A stretch of DNA of 64,000 nucleotides from Casuarina equisetifolia (lineage: Eukaryota; Streptophyta; Magnoliopsida; Fagales; Casuarinaceae): NCBI GenBank assembly GCA_028551475.1, contig CM052354.1, positions 20,545,258 through 20,609,257 of the forward strand. Reading direction: 5' to 3'. The notes under the pieces are model-generated. The model searched no databases and was not told the origin of the DNA. It was given only the letters and a program-made list of their open reading frames with translations. The position numbers were made by a program, and so were the translations under genes. Shown in pieces: positions 37,701-48,344 of the stretch (its first letter is position 1; each line of letters begins with the position of its first letter).

Positions 37701-40700
37701 TGTACTTGTGAACTACCTAAGATTCTATTAGAAGGAAAAAAAAAATCCTCAATTACACAAAAGATTTTGCATCCTCGATTGTTAATATAAAGTGTGAGCC
37801 AGTATTGAGTCCACACCAGGCATGTATGATGACTAGTCGTTCACACATAGAATTAGCACCTCTCTAATCACAACTCCCACTCCATAAAATTAGGCTACCC
37901 AAACGATTACATGAGAGAGGGAGAATAATGGACAAATGATAAGGAGAATAGTCAAACTATACCGGCAACATGAACAAAAAAATATACCACAGAAATTGAA
38001 CCATCAAATTAGAGTAGCCATATGATTAGTCACTTTAAGATCTTTGAAGTGCCTCATCCAATAACGAGAAGTCACTTTTCCACAAATTCCCCAAGTGGAG
38101 CAATTTCATGCAAGCACCAACCTCTAAAATTTGCACCACACCTGTAACAACACATATATCATAACTGTAGTAACAAGGTGATTGCCACAAGCAATTTCTC
38201 AATACTTGTACTTCACTGATTACTTAAGGAGGCAACGATAAGACCAAAAGGTGCTGCCAATCTAAAGGACCACAGAGATATCTAAAAGGGAAACAATTAC
38301 CTTTTTGATGGACGGGTCTTCAAAGAATGAAGCAAACTCCTTCAAAAGATCCCTACCACCACCATCCAGAACATCAACCCATAAACAGGACTTCCCATTT
38401 CCAAAATCTGCTTCTGGTCCAGAATATACACTGAAGCATATAATTTCCCCATGATCAACAGGCGTTTCTTGCTTCACATCTATCTTTGCAACCTGTAAAT
38501 TCATAGTCATCACTAATGTAAAATTTAGCATGCAGCTGTAAGATTTTCAAATAGCTAAGTAATCCGCATTGCTAGCATGCATGGACATAGACATAAAACT
38601 ACAACGGAATTGTACTTCTGAATTGCAAAAACAACCATATAGTAGCTAGAAAGTAGCATGATAAAGGCAGCCTTGCCAGAATAATACCTCAGTGTCACAT
38701 GCATGGACAAGATGTCTGTACTTAGTTGTAAGCATTTTAACAATCTCCTTCGCCAAGGTGACATTATCAACAACAAGAACACTGTCATAGATGCTATTAA
38801 GCCTCTCAAGAAGATCTGGCTGGACACAACTTGAGGTTTTGACTGAACCATTGGTAACCCCAGAACTTGTTTCCTTTAATTCCTCCAAGTTCGCTGATGT
38901 GGACACACTGGCTTGGGCAACCTTCCTTAAATTTTCTTTTGAAGATACTTGCCTTGATGGATCAAGTTCAAAGCCATTCACATCTTTAAGCCTGGAACTT
39001 GATTCTTTTATTTCCTCCAAGTTTTCTAATGCAGACACACTTTGCCGGGAAACCTTTCTTAAATTTTCTGCTAAAGATAGACCCTCCCTTGAATGGTCAA
39101 GTTTGACATCATTCACATATTTCACGGCTACATTTCTATGCCCTCCATACTTAAGATCAGCAGAAGTGGAATTTAAAGCTGAAACAGGTACAACATGAGG
39201 TATAGGAGCAATAACATGCTCTCGGACATTTGTGGAAAACATGTTTGCTCGAGTATTCGTTTCATGTGCTGTAGTACTACCATTTTTCAGAGCTTGGAGT
39301 TCTTTGGTCATTCTCAGCATTTTTGTCTCTTTATCCCATGAATTTGCAAAAGTGGCACCGGAGCTACCAAGTTCAGTCCTTTCATCAACAGGCACAAAAG
39401 CACAAGGTTGGGCACGATTACTACCTCCAAATGCCTGAACAGGTGGTACATTAGAACTCCTTGAAACCTGTTCCCCTTCATTATCAACCCTTTGAGAGTC
39501 AATAATAGATCTTTTTAAGATACTTCCATTAGAATTATCCTGATCTCTTGAGTAAACTACCATCTTAGCCGTTGAATTTGAAAGACGCACAAGCCTCCAA
39601 CAATTAGACGTCTGGTAATTCTTGAAAGTCTGGATTGTGCACCCTTTTTGTCTGCAATTTTGTGTGGATGCTACAAGGTCAATGACGTTGAAACAATACT
39701 AAACTGGATTTTTTATTAGTTCAGGCATGTTAAGCAGGAAAAGGAGAAGAATCAATACAAACATCTAGAGAAGTGACAAGACCATGGTATTTCATGCACA
39801 GTGAAAACAGCCAACATGCTAATTATACCTCAAACATAAAAAATCAGCTTGCTAGTCATAAACTTCAATTGGAATCCTCTGATCTGCCAAGTTAAATATT
39901 TGTAGTGATGTTCCCGCTCAAAGGTCCTACTACTCAGACGGAGCATTATAAAGTGCAAGTATACCAACAACCGCTAATAAGAAGACATGAAAATATCTGA
40001 ATTTCAATACCATTCATGAAGCACTAGCCTAAAGGACCCCGGAAGGGCCTAGCACTTATAATTTGGGGAAACATTTTGAGGTTATTCTTGAATACAATCT
40101 CAAATTATATGCACACTCTCTGGCAAACAAAATACTAATAAATACAAACCCAGGATTTGTAAATATATTCCACAAGAATTCTAATCCGACACCCAATTAG
40201 CATTAAATTCATCCACAAGCTGCAATTAGAGAACTCGTGTAAATCTTAGTTTCCAAGATAAGAATACCAAGTATCCAACAGCTAATCTTATGTTAAAACT
40301 AAATTCCTTTTTCTTTTCTTTCTAACCATTTGCCAATAACCCACATGGGTGACCATCATGAAGAACCTAAGGTAAAAACCCAGACTCGCTACAATCATTT
40401 AGGCAACTATAGGTAAAAAAATAAAAAGAGAAACAGAAATGAGAATGACAAGCTTGCGCCTTATTCCTAGTCCTAGCCTCTACTCCCTCCTTCCCTCTCT
40501 CTTGCTTGTATTCTAGAATGTCTACTGAACTTACATTTTAAAACCAACCTAGAACCCTAGCTTTATGTGCAGTCCTGGCCCCGTTCCATATAAACAAAGC
40601 GGCTGAAAATTCCCCGAGCAATAAAGATTACACAATCGGAGAACAGCGCATTTAACAAAAAGAAACAAATAAGCAGAGCCAAAATAAACCCCATACAACC

Positions 40701-41031
40701 GAAAAATAACTGAAAGGTTTTAACCAAAACCCAAGAACCTCTCACACACAACCAAGAAACAACAACAAGAAGAGGCAAGCAAATCAATTATAAAGGTATT
40801 ACACAAGCCAAAAACCCACCAAACCAAAACACCAAACATCAGACAACATGAGAGGAAAGGTACACTTTGAGCGAGATAAAACCTCCACCTGTGCAGGGCT
40901 TTAGAGGAAGCCAAGAGAGACCAGGAGGTGGAAGAAGACGGAAAAGGGCGGCTACAAGACCGCGAAAACAAGGAGTATGAAGGGCAACACGGTCTCAGGG
41001 GACCGGTTTGGGCAGAAACACCCATAGCCAT
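30801..41031 (-). CDS. POLI: Plant organellar DNA polymerase (POP, family A)
   Basis: Twelve minus-strand exons: 40889-41031, 38688-39651, 38301-38492, 36656-37335, 35724-36183, 34269-34364, 33673-33765, 33402-33596, 32072-32164, 31778-31990, 31211-31300, 30801-30962; 3381 nt, 1126 residues. It replicates mitochondrial and plastid DNA. Residues 1-48 look like a dual-targeting presequence (start MAMGVSAQTGPLRP). The 3'-5' proofreading exonuclease has D367-T-E369, H-N-Y-S-F-D441 and Y543-S-A-L-D547. Polymerase motif A is VADYGQLELRI (D873), motif B RRKAKMLNFSIAYG (948-961), motif C VHDEV (D1076, E1077). All catalytic residues are present. The exon 1/2 join (acceptor ttgcag before 39651) is the least certain. 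The linker before the exonuclease carries a tandem 45-residue repeat. Arabidopsis has two copies, POLIA and POLIB; this locus matches the POLIA neighbourhood. Confidence 0.93.
31721..31760. repeat. (AG)n microsatellite in POP intron 10
   Basis: An AG run of about 12 units is followed by interrupted AG units, starting only 18 bases from the exon 10 donor (31777/31776). Confidence 0.9.
38850..39116 (-). repeat. In-frame tandem repeat in the POP linker
   Basis: Two coding units, 38982-39116 (45 residues) and 38850-38981 (44 residues), are alike in DNA and protein. They share xENLRKVxxxSVSxxxNLEE followed by (I/L)KE(S/T)SS. The unit lies in the poorly conserved linker between the targeting peptide and the exonuclease, so it probably does not alter catalysis. 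Confidence 0.85.
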
Positions 41032-42422
41032 GACTCTCCCAACTCTGCCCAGCTTGCTTCCCCAAGTGATAATACAACGAGGTGCCGTCTTGGTACGCTG
41101 GGTGGCAAACCTGTGAAAACAGTGCGGTGTTGAGGGCCTCTCTATTTCCGGTATGCGAAGGAAGCAGAGCAGAGTGACGCCATAAGACACAGGAACAAAG
41201 AAGACAAAACGTCAGAGAAATGATGACCCTAAACCCTGGGCTTCTCAGCTAAAAACCCCCAAAATATTAACGGCCTTCAACTTGCCTATATTTTATTACC
41301 AAATAATGGCTACACCCACTTTCTTTCCCCCTTTAGGGCTTTCCAAGATTTAGATATTACATATGTGCCATTAAGAAAAACAATTTTTTCTTAAATTATA
41401 AATTTCTGAAAATTTTGATAATTTTCAAAATTCTCTTTTGCCTCCACTTGAAATTATTATGTTATAATTAAGTGCTAGCAAAAGCCTTAAAAATACGTAT
41501 TCCTCATAACAAATTTAAGTTTCTAGCATATTTTTTAGAAGCTTTTATATTTGGTAAGTACAAAAGGCAATAAAACTATACTGTTTATATTACTTTTTTT
41601 GAATTTATTTCTTCTTATAAAGCCTGTGTCAAGACTAGGTAACGGCGTCCATGCACGGCATTAATCGTGCACTAAATAAGTGACTCCTGAGGGTCAAGAA
41701 ATGACGTGCTGTCTTGCCATTGGATACCAGAGGTGTGATCCTGTCTGCGTCTGAGCAGAGCGGAACCCGCGACCGTCTGTCGGCGCGAAACAACGCCACC
41801 GGAGGCGGCGTAACTGCGCATGAAGCCCGCAACACGTATGTGGTTCAGCTTTTCTTGTAAGAATTTGTGGGTTTAGCATGGTAAATATTGAGTCATTTTT
41901 TCCTCACTAAAATCGGCTTATACGAATTGTGTTTATTTATTTTTTAATTAAAAGAAAATATTAAGATAAGCTTTAAGTGATGTAAAGCGTAAATCATTTT
42001 CCATATGTTTCTTTGTTAGATGCTATCTTGAAATTGTGTTTTGATACTATTTTGGAATTTTTAATTTTGATTAACAAATACTGGAATTTTTTTTTTGGGG
42101 GGGGGGGGGGGCGGAGGGGGCAATTTGTAGATTTGATTAATATGCTCAAATATCTCATTTTGATTGATTCAATTTGCCAATGAATGAGAACTTGGGTAAT
42201 TAATATATTGGTAATTTATGTAATTGATATTTATAACTTGGGAATAAGTTATTGCGCGGAACCTATAACTGAAGTAAGGATCTAATGTTTAAATTGAAGA
42301 TTCAAGAATTTATATATGGATATATCATATAGAAGTTTATCTATAAGATTTTGTAAGATAAGAAAATATATAATGATTATGTAAGTCTTAGAGTATCTTT
42401 CCACTAAAAAAATTTGCAATGA
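41032..42422. other. Intergenic upstream of POP, with a T10/G15 tract
   Basis: The first ~180 bases are POP leader and promoter. Bases 41280-42420 are AT-rich apart from a GC-rich island at 41640-41840 with no recognised gene. A T10 run passes directly into a G15 run (42097-42111) and then gcggaggggg, a purine tract able in principle to form a G-quadruplex. Confidence 0.55.
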
Positions 42423-42782
42423 GGTATTCTTAATTGTATACTATAATTGAATGTCAATCACTTGTTGGCTTAGTAATATACTTGTAGGTATCATATTATT
42501 TTATCATAAGTTTGACAGTAGGTACATGTACCTACTGTCAAACTTATGGTATTCTTGATTCTATGCCCTAATTGAATGTCAATCACTTGTTAACTTAGCA
42601 ATATGTTAATAGGCATGAGCCTTATTGATCGTAAGTTTAACATTGGGTACATGTACCTAATGTCAAACTTATGGTATTCTTGATTGCATGCCATAATTGA
42701 ATGTCAATCATTTGTTAGATTAGTAATATGCTAGTAGGTATGAGACTTATTGATCATAAGTTTGACATTAGGTACATGTGTA
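42423..42782. repeat. 125-bp tandem repeat, ~2.9 copies, each ending in a palindrome
   Basis: Units begin at 42423, 42548 and 42673, an exact 125-bp period (ggtattctt, then ataattgaatgtcaatca, then the palindromic part). Unit 1 ends with a perfect 42-bp palindrome, 42506-42547, with arms of 21 bases (left arm ataagtttgacagtaggtac plus a). Unit 2 carries a slightly mutated version (about 42631-42672). Unit 3 keeps only the left arm and then breaks off. Confidence 0.92.
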
Positions 42783-43025
42783 TTAAAAAAAGATACCATA
42801 ATTGAAATAATTTCATGGTTATATTTCAACCAACAGCCTTTGAACTGATGGTGTTTAATTTGTTCTTAATCCACAGAATTAATGGAGTTCTAAGAAAAAA
42901 TTAGAAGGAAGGGAGAAAATGGTAATGGGGGTTAGTTTTTGAAAGTCTTAACAATGCAGTCAATTTAACTACAAACATGTTGAAATTTCATGAAAACGGG
43001 GCTCAAGGTTCCTTTAGGCCATCAT
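42783..43025. other. 3' flank of the PBL kinase gene
   Basis: AT-rich single-copy sequence, presumably the 3' UTR and downstream region of the minus-strand kinase. Nothing else seen. Confidence 0.5.
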
Positions 43026-44948
43026 CTAGCCATCAGAGTGGATCTCTCCGTAGCTATCTGTCTCGAGAGAAGCTTCACTTTCTTTGTCCTCCTCAACAAC
43101 GACTTCGCTCTTGCTGTTCAAGAACAAAAACTCGAGAGCTGTTACAACATCGCTTATCAATGGCCGAGTATCAGCTTCCTCCTGGAGACACATGGCTGCA
43201 ACTGCCAGAGCTTGGTACAGACCCTTTATCGGGTACTGCTCTTCCAGATAGGGGTCGGCCATTAACGTGAACTTCCTTCTGTCTCTAAATAATGGTTGTG
43301 CCTGCAAAGGAAGAGTTTCATCAAACTTCCATCTCTGGTAAAACGAAGCATCTTTTATAGAAGAAGAATCTGAAGTCGGCATACCCAAGAAACTAGATTC
43401 TGTTCTTCTGTCGGTCTTGTATTGTCAATCACTCTCCTCCCTGTAATGATCTCCAAAAACACTACTCCAAAGCTGTACACGTCGGACTTCGTTGTCAACT
43501 GGCCGGTGAGTGCATACTCAGGTGCACAGTAGCCGTAGGTTCCCATCACCCTGGTGGAGACATGAGACTTGTCGCCGGTCGGACCAAGCTTCGCAAGGCC
43601 GAAATCGGAGAGCTTTGGATTGAAGTTCTCGTCCAACAGAATGTTTGATGCTTTGAAATCCCGATATATCACTGGTGGGTCGGCTGTTTCATGCAAGTAT
43701 TCAAGCCCTCTTGCAGCTCCTTCGGCTATTTTCATTCTGGTATTCCAATCCAAAGGCTTTCTGCTTGGAGTTAAATCTGGAAGGACGATTTTCTTGTGTT
43801 AGAAAGAAGTTGTTTAGGGGAGAGCTGAATAAAAGACGGGCACATGCAACAAAGTTTTGACAGCAAGCAACATTTGAAACATAAAGTTTCCATCTTGGAT
43901 ATGGTTTGGTTGATTTGGAAACATCTCCATTATATGCATTATAATAAGAAAACTTATTTTCTTTTATAAATTGACTTTTAAAGAAATGACATCTATTTCA
44001 CTTTAAAGAAAATTCTTAAGTATCATTTATGTAATCTAAGATAATCTACACTAATCTTAATGAATATGATATTTTGAACTTAAGTTTTGATAAATATGTT
44101 TAGAATGCTCATACTCTAACTCCTCTTAACATGCAAAATTCATCTAGAATCTCTTTCAATCTCTTGGCATGAGACAATGCTGTCGATAAAAGATTGCAAG
44201 TGAAGTTGTTTGGGGCTTACCAAGAAGGTGATCCTCCAAGGAACCATTGGCCATGTACTCGTAAACTAAAATCCTTTGATCTCCATCAGCACAATATCCA
44301 ACCAAATTGACAAGGTTGGGATGGTGAAGAAGACTCAGCATCAAAACCTCTACAAGAAATTCTCTGTTTCCTTGGAAACCATTCCTGTCAAGTTGCTTCA
44401 CCGCAACAACCTAAACCAGAAAGAAAACACAGAGTTAATAATCTTTCGAGATCTCTGTGTTTGTACATGAGAAACTACGTAAATGTTGTAATGGTACCTG
44501 ATCTGTGCTCGCAATATAGCCTTTGTACACCCTCCCAAAGCCTCCTTCACCGAGCAGATTTTCAGAACGGAAGTTTTGTGTTGCCACACAAAGCTCCCGG
44601 AAAGAAAAAATCTTGGCCGAGATGTTTCCCTTTCCAATCTTTTTAATCTCTTCTGTTATGTAATGTCGCCTGCTGCTATCTGCAAGATAGAACTTGTTCA
44701 AGCAAATACTGACAAAAAGGGTGAATTTCAATGAAGACCCTCGAAGATCTTTGACAGGGAACAGCAAAATACAGATCTTTGAACGTGAATGTTGTTCATG
44801 GAAAACCAAGACAGAAAACGAAACCTGATTTGAAGGAGAGCTTAGCGAAAGAGGCTAAAGTTTTCGTGTCATGGTATTCCCTAATGCTCTTTCTCAAGGA
44901 CCTTCTGTTGAGTTTATCATCCGACATCCAACATCTGAAGCAGCTCAT
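43026..44948 (-). CDS. PBL-type receptor-like cytoplasmic kinase (RLCK VII)
   Basis: Five minus-strand exons: 44825-44948, 44498-44679, 44221-44410, 43385-43776, 43026-43301; 1164 nt, 387 residues. RLCK VII kinases relay signals from surface immune and growth receptors. Kinase marks are [12 protein letters not shown] (84-95), VAVK with K107, [32 protein letters not shown] with R204-D205, S-DFG-LAK with D223, and the activation loop [20 protein letters not shown]; all catalytic residues are present. The N-terminus is MSCFRCW, so it lacks the Gly2 needed for N-myristoylation and would rely on Cys3/Cys6 for lipid anchoring. The C-terminus is acidic ([12 protein letters not shown]). It resembles PBL27/PBL7-type members, but I cannot assign an exact orthologue. 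The start was chosen as the first ATG whose exon splices in phase to the kinase. Confidence 0.9.
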
Positions 44949-46579
44949 CTTTCTGCGCTCCCTCTACAACTTCAATACCTCCACAGCCACATTCAAAAGA
45001 TCATCAAAATCTGGCATTGGATCTCCAGAAAAATTTAGATGCCATGGCAATAATAGTTTGAAAGGGAGAAATCAATCCGCTTAGCCATCAATTCTCTAGG
45101 CTCAAGAAAAAACCAGAGCCTTGTTCTGGTCTCTCAGAAAGAAAAGAGCATTTTCCCACATGGGTTGTTCTCCTTCATTCTCCTCCAAATCCATAGAGTC
45201 CGAACTGGCAAACGACCAAGTCCAATTTGCTATATTGGGGGGGAAACAGACGGGTATCCCGTCTTCGTTTCACTAAATCTCTCGTTTCCAAAAATTCCGT
45301 TAAAGGCGAAATGGTCTTTGTACTCTTTTCGTTACAATGACTAACTGTACGAAGGCTCTCCCTCCTGTTTTTTAACAACTAAAACTTTGCTTTTTCATGC
45401 TATTTCATTGCTTTCGCCATAATAGTTACAAGGTTAGGAAGTTGTGGAGGCGATTATTGTATTTATCAAGGCGAGAAAAGTAGACTTAAATAAGTGGCTG
45501 AATTTGAAGGTGTCGTAACTCTATCCCTTAGGACATACAAACCTATTACTCATGCAAAGGCCTTTTAAAGCAGTTGTCTGTTTTTAACGCGACATTCAAG
45601 TCGTGAAATAATTAATAATGATCGAAATACAAAGAGTCATAGATTTTTGTTTCGTATTCAAGCCACAATTTCTTTTTTCCACATACTTTTTCTGGGTTTG
45701 CTTAGCACCATGATAAAATTAGTCTATCACCTGCTAGTATGCCTGTGTTTCCCACTGAGCTAAATTTAGCAGGCAATTGGATGAACCCAATTTGTGCCCT
45801 TCGAAAAGGGGGCTGCTAAACCCATTTTCACTTCAAGTTTCGTTGAGAGATGATCTTTGGACATGGCTTTTACATGGTGCTTCTATAGTCTATATGGCTC
45901 AATGCCTCGGGTATCTTCCGAATCGCTAACACGTTACGACTGGCACAAGCAGCAAAGAAAGGATCTAAGTGTGCTAAGGTTGATATGATTCTGCAAAACG
46001 TATTGAAGTTGAGCAAAGTGTTTCCGCCATAAGAGCACCAACCATTGCGCTTTCTCCAAGGGTAGAACTGATTTCAAAGGACACTGTCTACATGTTTTAC
46101 AATTCTTAGAACTCACATTTCAGATAAAAGTTGAAGTTTATTGCAAACAAATGGCCTTCCCTTCTTATTTGAACATTTACATCATTGCTCTCCCAACAGA
46201 TGACAGTGGCTGCTGATCAATCCAATCCACCCAAGTGCAAACCAAGAACACGAGCAACCATTCTGGATTAAACTAGACCATTCGGTTATCCCTTACATCT
46301 GTTGTAAATCAGCACACACACGGAAGACCCTCCTCCATTGGCTCCGCAGCAGCCATCTTCTGATCATACCCTCTACAAGCACCATCATATGCTAGGCAGC
46401 GTAATAGGAAACGCCCAGATCCAATGATTTACCTACCATAATATGTGCTTTCTTCCTCTGTCTCACATTGGCCAGTCCAGTTAGTTGTGTTCTTTACAGC
46501 AAGGGTAGACCAAAAAGGCTCTGATCCAGGAGGAAATTCCAGGTTTAGGGGGTCATAACATCAAGATTTTGGTAAGTCA

Positions 46580-46615
46580 CCATTTTAAACTCACTGTGAT
46601 CTTGCTTTAAAATGG
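46580..46615. other. Hairpin with 10-bp perfect stem
   Basis: ccattttaaa (46580-46589) and tttaaaatgg (46606-46615) can pair around a 16-nt loop. It may be part of the non-coding transcript suggested here; alone it is weak evidence. Confidence 0.4.
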
Positions 46616-47283
46616 GAACGTCTCTGAAATCACAGATTATAAAGCCAAACTGCAATATACCCACGACAAAATGAGTGAAGTAAGCCCTGAATTCTCTTCA
46701 GAAGCTCCACATATAGCATTCACAGAGGACAAACAGACGGGGGAAAGGGGAAATGGCTAACATTGCAAAGTGATGGCATTGGCTTCAAAGGAAAATGCAT
46801 GGCATAATAACACAACCCAAAAAAAAAAAAAAATCTAATCCGTCTGAATCGCCCAGAATAGACAATTTAATTTACAAATAGAATTTGTTCTTCAAGCAAG
46901 GCCATCCAATGGCTCACTACTGAACAACTCCCACGGTAAAAAGCAAATAAATTTCACATCTTACAGTCAAAGTTGGCTTTAACCGTAAGAGTAGATAAAT
47001 TCATGCACCAGTTCAGATTGCTTGTCAACATTGAAATTTCCTTATAAGAAGGAGATAAAGTGGTGAGGCCATATGTTCAAGAACCACTGTGTGTGCAGGT
47101 CACCCACCAGAACGGGTAGGATTGTTGGTCAAAGGAGAACCGTTCACTTCTTTTAACTCAAGGCTACGTCTCAAAGGAATGCAAAGTCACTTTCAGAAAC
47201 CACTGATGAAAAATGGGTTCAGAAGCAGGTTAGTTCTTTCTCATAACGGATGTAAAAAAATAGATGATGCAAACCCAAAACTA

Positions 47284-47660
47284 AGCACATCCCTCAGAAT
47301 CCATTACTCATCAACAGAATTCTGTCCACCACTTTCAAGGTCATTCCTCGTTGGGATGCAAAATTTTATCTTAATAGAAGTTCAAACATAGATTATAACC
47401 CTCTTACTAAGCAAAACTCTGATTGGTGCGATCGATTGGAATAAGTTGACATGCCAGATCTTTCCTTCTTTGGTCACAATGCATAATAAAATAAAAGAAA
47501 ACCCAACAGGACCACTCCTTTGAATTTGCACCTCTATAATGCCAAAAGATATCCCTCAGAATGCATTGCTCATCAAGCAGAAATTCAGTCCACTACTTTT
47601 AATTTTCATATATTCTTCACTGGGATTCAAAACAAAATTCTTCATCAATGCACAAGAACA
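47284..47660 (-). repeat. Two diverged ~100-bp copies with snoRNA-like TGATGA/CTGA motifs
   Basis: Segments 47284-47390 and 47548-47657 resemble each other: plus strand ccctcagaat-cattnctcatcaa, then cagaatt-c-gtccac. On the minus strand both read TTGATGAGnAATGnATTCTGAGG; the second also begins with TTGATGAAG. TGATGA and CTGA are the C and D boxes of C/D snoRNAs. A clear closing stem is not seen, so this is only a candidate. Confidence 0.35.
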
Positions 47661-47918
47661 GACAACAAAGCACACACGCGCACACAACCTATTGCATTCC
47701 GAAAATCAACAACCAGAATGCATAAGACACGCATACAAATCAGCGACAATACCAAGACCATAAACTCTAAATATTGAACCCAAGACCGTTGGCAAAAACG
47801 AATCCACGTTAAACAGTGCATTTGGCTACTGAGAAAATAAAGCAGAAGCAAAGACACTAAACTTCGGGGAGAGTCTTTCACTCTCAGTCTTCTCGGCGAT
47901 AAGCAGCAGAGGTCTGAC

Positions 47919-47941
47919 TTTAGGGTTTGGTTGTATATATA
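47919..47941 (-). promoter_or_regulatory. TATA box and telo-box for a minus-strand transcript
   Basis: On the minus strand TATATATAC (47941-47933) is followed by AAACCCTAAA (47928-47919). TATA plus telo-box close to the start is typical of plant promoters for snoRNA, ribosomal-protein and translation genes. No protein gene follows it, so a non-coding product is possible. Confidence 0.4.
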
Positions 47942-48344
47942 GGAAGAAGAAGAGAGGAATTTCACGGTTAGTCCTTAATATTTAAATTAATTATATTTGA
48001 ATCCCTAAACTCCCAAAATGTTTCCATTCGTACCTCTTTTGTGACCAAATTGCTGTTTTTCCTATACTATTTTCAAATAAAAAATAAAAAATAATATTTA
48101 AAAATTGTCAAAAAAAAAAAAAACAAACGTATTTTTAAAATTTTTTTTTATTAAAGATTTTCACACTAAAAGTGGAAACTATCTTCTCAAAGGGGTGTTC
48201 CCTTGCCCTATTGGAAAAATCGCCAAGTGTTCTTTCCATTTGGGTGAGTTGTAACAAAAACTTAAAAAAAATTTAAAAATCTCACGCGAGGCTTTCTCCC
48301 AATTTATACGAAGGCCTCGCGTCTGTGAAAATTTTACGAAAATA

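Larger units (their letters stand above)
44949..48344. other. 3.4-kb stretch without a convincing protein gene
   Basis: Bases 44949-45500 are promoter and leader of the kinase. The rest, to 47950, is moderately GC-rich single-copy sequence. Short frames occur but none spans a domain or splices convincingly. Signs of a minus-strand non-coding transcript from about 47910 are listed separately. Bases 47990-48340 are AT-rich promoter-like sequence before the Ole e 1 gene. Confidence 0.5.

Noticed and set aside
38791..39198. 135-residue plus-strand open frame
   Set aside because: It is antisense to POP exon 2 and its internal repeat mirrors the repeat in the real gene.
41635..41879. Minus-strand frames in the GC-rich island at 41.6-41.9 kb
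   Set aside because: No recognisable domain or splice partners; composition alone explains the open frames.
46290..46560. Minus-strand frames reading PFWSTLAVKNTTNWTGQCE and CLAYDGACRGYDQKMAAAE
   Set aside because: They look protein-like but end in stops, sit in different frames and have no supporting splice sites or recognised domain. I could not link them to a gene.
47520..47965. Short frames on both strands near 47.5-47.9 kb
   Set aside because: No domain, no start context, and they overlap the TATA/telo-box promoter and the repeated snoRNA-like segments.
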